Shown here in pieces: positions 5,629-6,323 of a stretch of 6,323 bases of DNA. How positions within the stretch are numbered: position 1 is the stretch's first letter; every line of letters starts with the position of its first letter. The position numbers and the translations under genes were made by a program. The notes beneath the pieces are model-generated. The model had not been told where the DNA came from and did no database searches. It saw only the letters and a program-made list of their open reading frames with translations. The stretch is from Aquificaceae bacterium (GTDB lineage Bacteria; Aquificota; Aquificia; Aquificales; Aquificaceae), in the NCBI GenBank assembly GCA_015487535.1, contig WFPN01000077.1, forward strand, positions 1 through 6,323, in the 5' to 3' direction.

Positions 5629-6323
5629 AGAAGTTGATCATCTTCTCACTGATATTCTTTGTCCTTTTAATATACATCTCCTACGCCTTCCTTCCCGTTT
5701 ACATACAGAAAAAGACGGTTGAGATACCTTACGGAACGCCCACGCTGAGGATATTCGAGATACTGTACGAGGAAGGGATCGTAAGGAGCCGCCTGTCCCT
5801 ACTTATAATCCACGTCCTCAAAAAGTCAAAGCTCGAGGCAGGCGAGTACGAGTTCGAGGGCTACGTGACCCCCTTCGATGTTTACAGGAAGCTGGCAAAA
5901 GGGATACACAAGCTCCACAGGGTTGTGGTCAGGGAAGGGAGCGACATCTACGGTATAGCGAAGCTTCTCGAAAAGGAGGGCGTATGCAAGGGCGAGGACT
6001 TCTTAAGGTTCGCTACCGACGAGAGCGTGCCGAGAAGCTACGGCCTCTCCACAGCTACCATGGAGGGTTTCCTCTTTCCGGACACCTACTTCTTCTCCAA
6101 AAACACCCACCCCTTGAGGGTGATAGATACCATGTACAGGAACTTCCTGGAAAAGACTATACAGATCAGGAAGGAGGCAGCTGAAAAGGGAATGCCCTTA
6201 GAGGAGCTCGTTACGGTAGCCTCGATGATCGAGAAGGAGACCTTCTGGGAGGATGAGAAGCCCCTCATAGCGGCGGTCATATACAACAGGCTGAAGATGA
6301 GGATGAAGCTCCAGATAGACCCT
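5625..6323 (+). CDS. mltG: Endolytic murein transglycosylase MltG (3' end beyond the window)
   Basis: Inner-membrane enzyme that cleaves nascent glycan strands and is thought to set their length during peptidoglycan synthesis. The visible 233 residues hold a short cytoplasmic MKK start, one membrane anchor at about 4-22 (LIIFSLIFFVLLIYISYAF), then a periplasmic region with the LysM-like part at about 31-110 (VEIPYGTPTLRIFEILYEEGIV, later AGEYEF). The YceG catalytic domain follows with MEGFLFPDTY (about 146-155) and ASMIEKE, in which Glu203 is the probable catalytic glutamate. The last visible residues NRLKMRMKLQIDP match the conserved stretch after the active site. Roughly the last 90-100 residues of a usual MltG (about 330-340) are missing because the window ends. 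The ATG overlaps the stop of ruvX by 4 bp, so the two are translated together. Confidence 0.95.
   Translation, partial: MKKLIIFSLIFFVLLIYISYAFLPVYIQKKTVEIPYGTPTLRIFEILYEEGIVRSRLSLLIIHVLKKSKLEAGEYEFEGYVTPFDVYRKLAKGIHKLHRVVVREGSDIYGIAKLLEKEGVCKGEDFLRFATDESVPRSYGLSTATMEGFLFPDTYFFSKNTHPLRVIDTMYRNFLEKTIQIRKEAAEKGMPLEELVTVASMIEKETFWEDEKPLIAAVIYNRLKMRMKLQIDP

Noticed and set aside
5984..6286. Short open frames overlapping mltG (5984-6184 +, 6086-6286 -)
   Set aside because: MltG reads uninterrupted from 5625 to the window end with its active-site motifs, so these are out-of-frame shadows.

Overview
The window is a densely packed piece of a bacterial chromosome with about 98% of the bases in genes. 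The only gaps between genes are 36, 28 and 38 bp. Protein sequences and codon choice (Arg almost only as AGG, Ile often as ATA, proteins rich in Lys and Glu) suggest a thermophile, most likely of the Aquificaceae or a related Aquificota group. That placement is inferred from style alone and was not tested by any search.

Left block, + strand, 2-2155: the 3' part of a type II secretion / type IV pilus assembly ATPase (GspE/PilB family) runs in from the left edge. It is followed by an exported DUF3108-like protein overlapping it by 4 bp, and a small TPR protein overlapping that one by 23 bp. The overlaps point to one translationally coupled operon.

Middle block, - strand, 4133-2152: a two-gene potassium uptake operon. 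The membrane subunit (KtrB/TrkH) comes first and overlaps its cytoplasmic RCK regulatory subunit (KtrA/TrkA) by an ATGA. The stop codon of ktrA overlaps the stop of the TPR gene on the other strand, so the two operons converge without any spacer.

Right block, + strand, 4170-6323: a predicted DEDDy 3'-5' exonuclease of the PolB-like type starts divergently from ktrB. The 36-bp gap between them carries a perfect palindrome with a TATAAT on each strand. Next is tRNA-Ser(GGA) with encoded CCA. Then comes a tight cluster: a 64-residue DUF2892-type membrane protein, ruvX (YqgF, 16S rRNA processing / Holliday-junction resolvase family) starting with TTG inside the previous stop, and mltG (septal/elongation murein endolytic transglycosylase), which is cut by the right edge.

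Most of this is housekeeping: secretion, K+ uptake, translation, rRNA maturation and cell wall. I see no CRISPR, transposon, phage gene, toxin-antitoxin pair or obvious defence system. The parts least explained by known biology are the DUF3108-TPR pair coupled to the secretion ATPase, the exonuclease with no functional partner beside it, and the palindromic divergent promoter.
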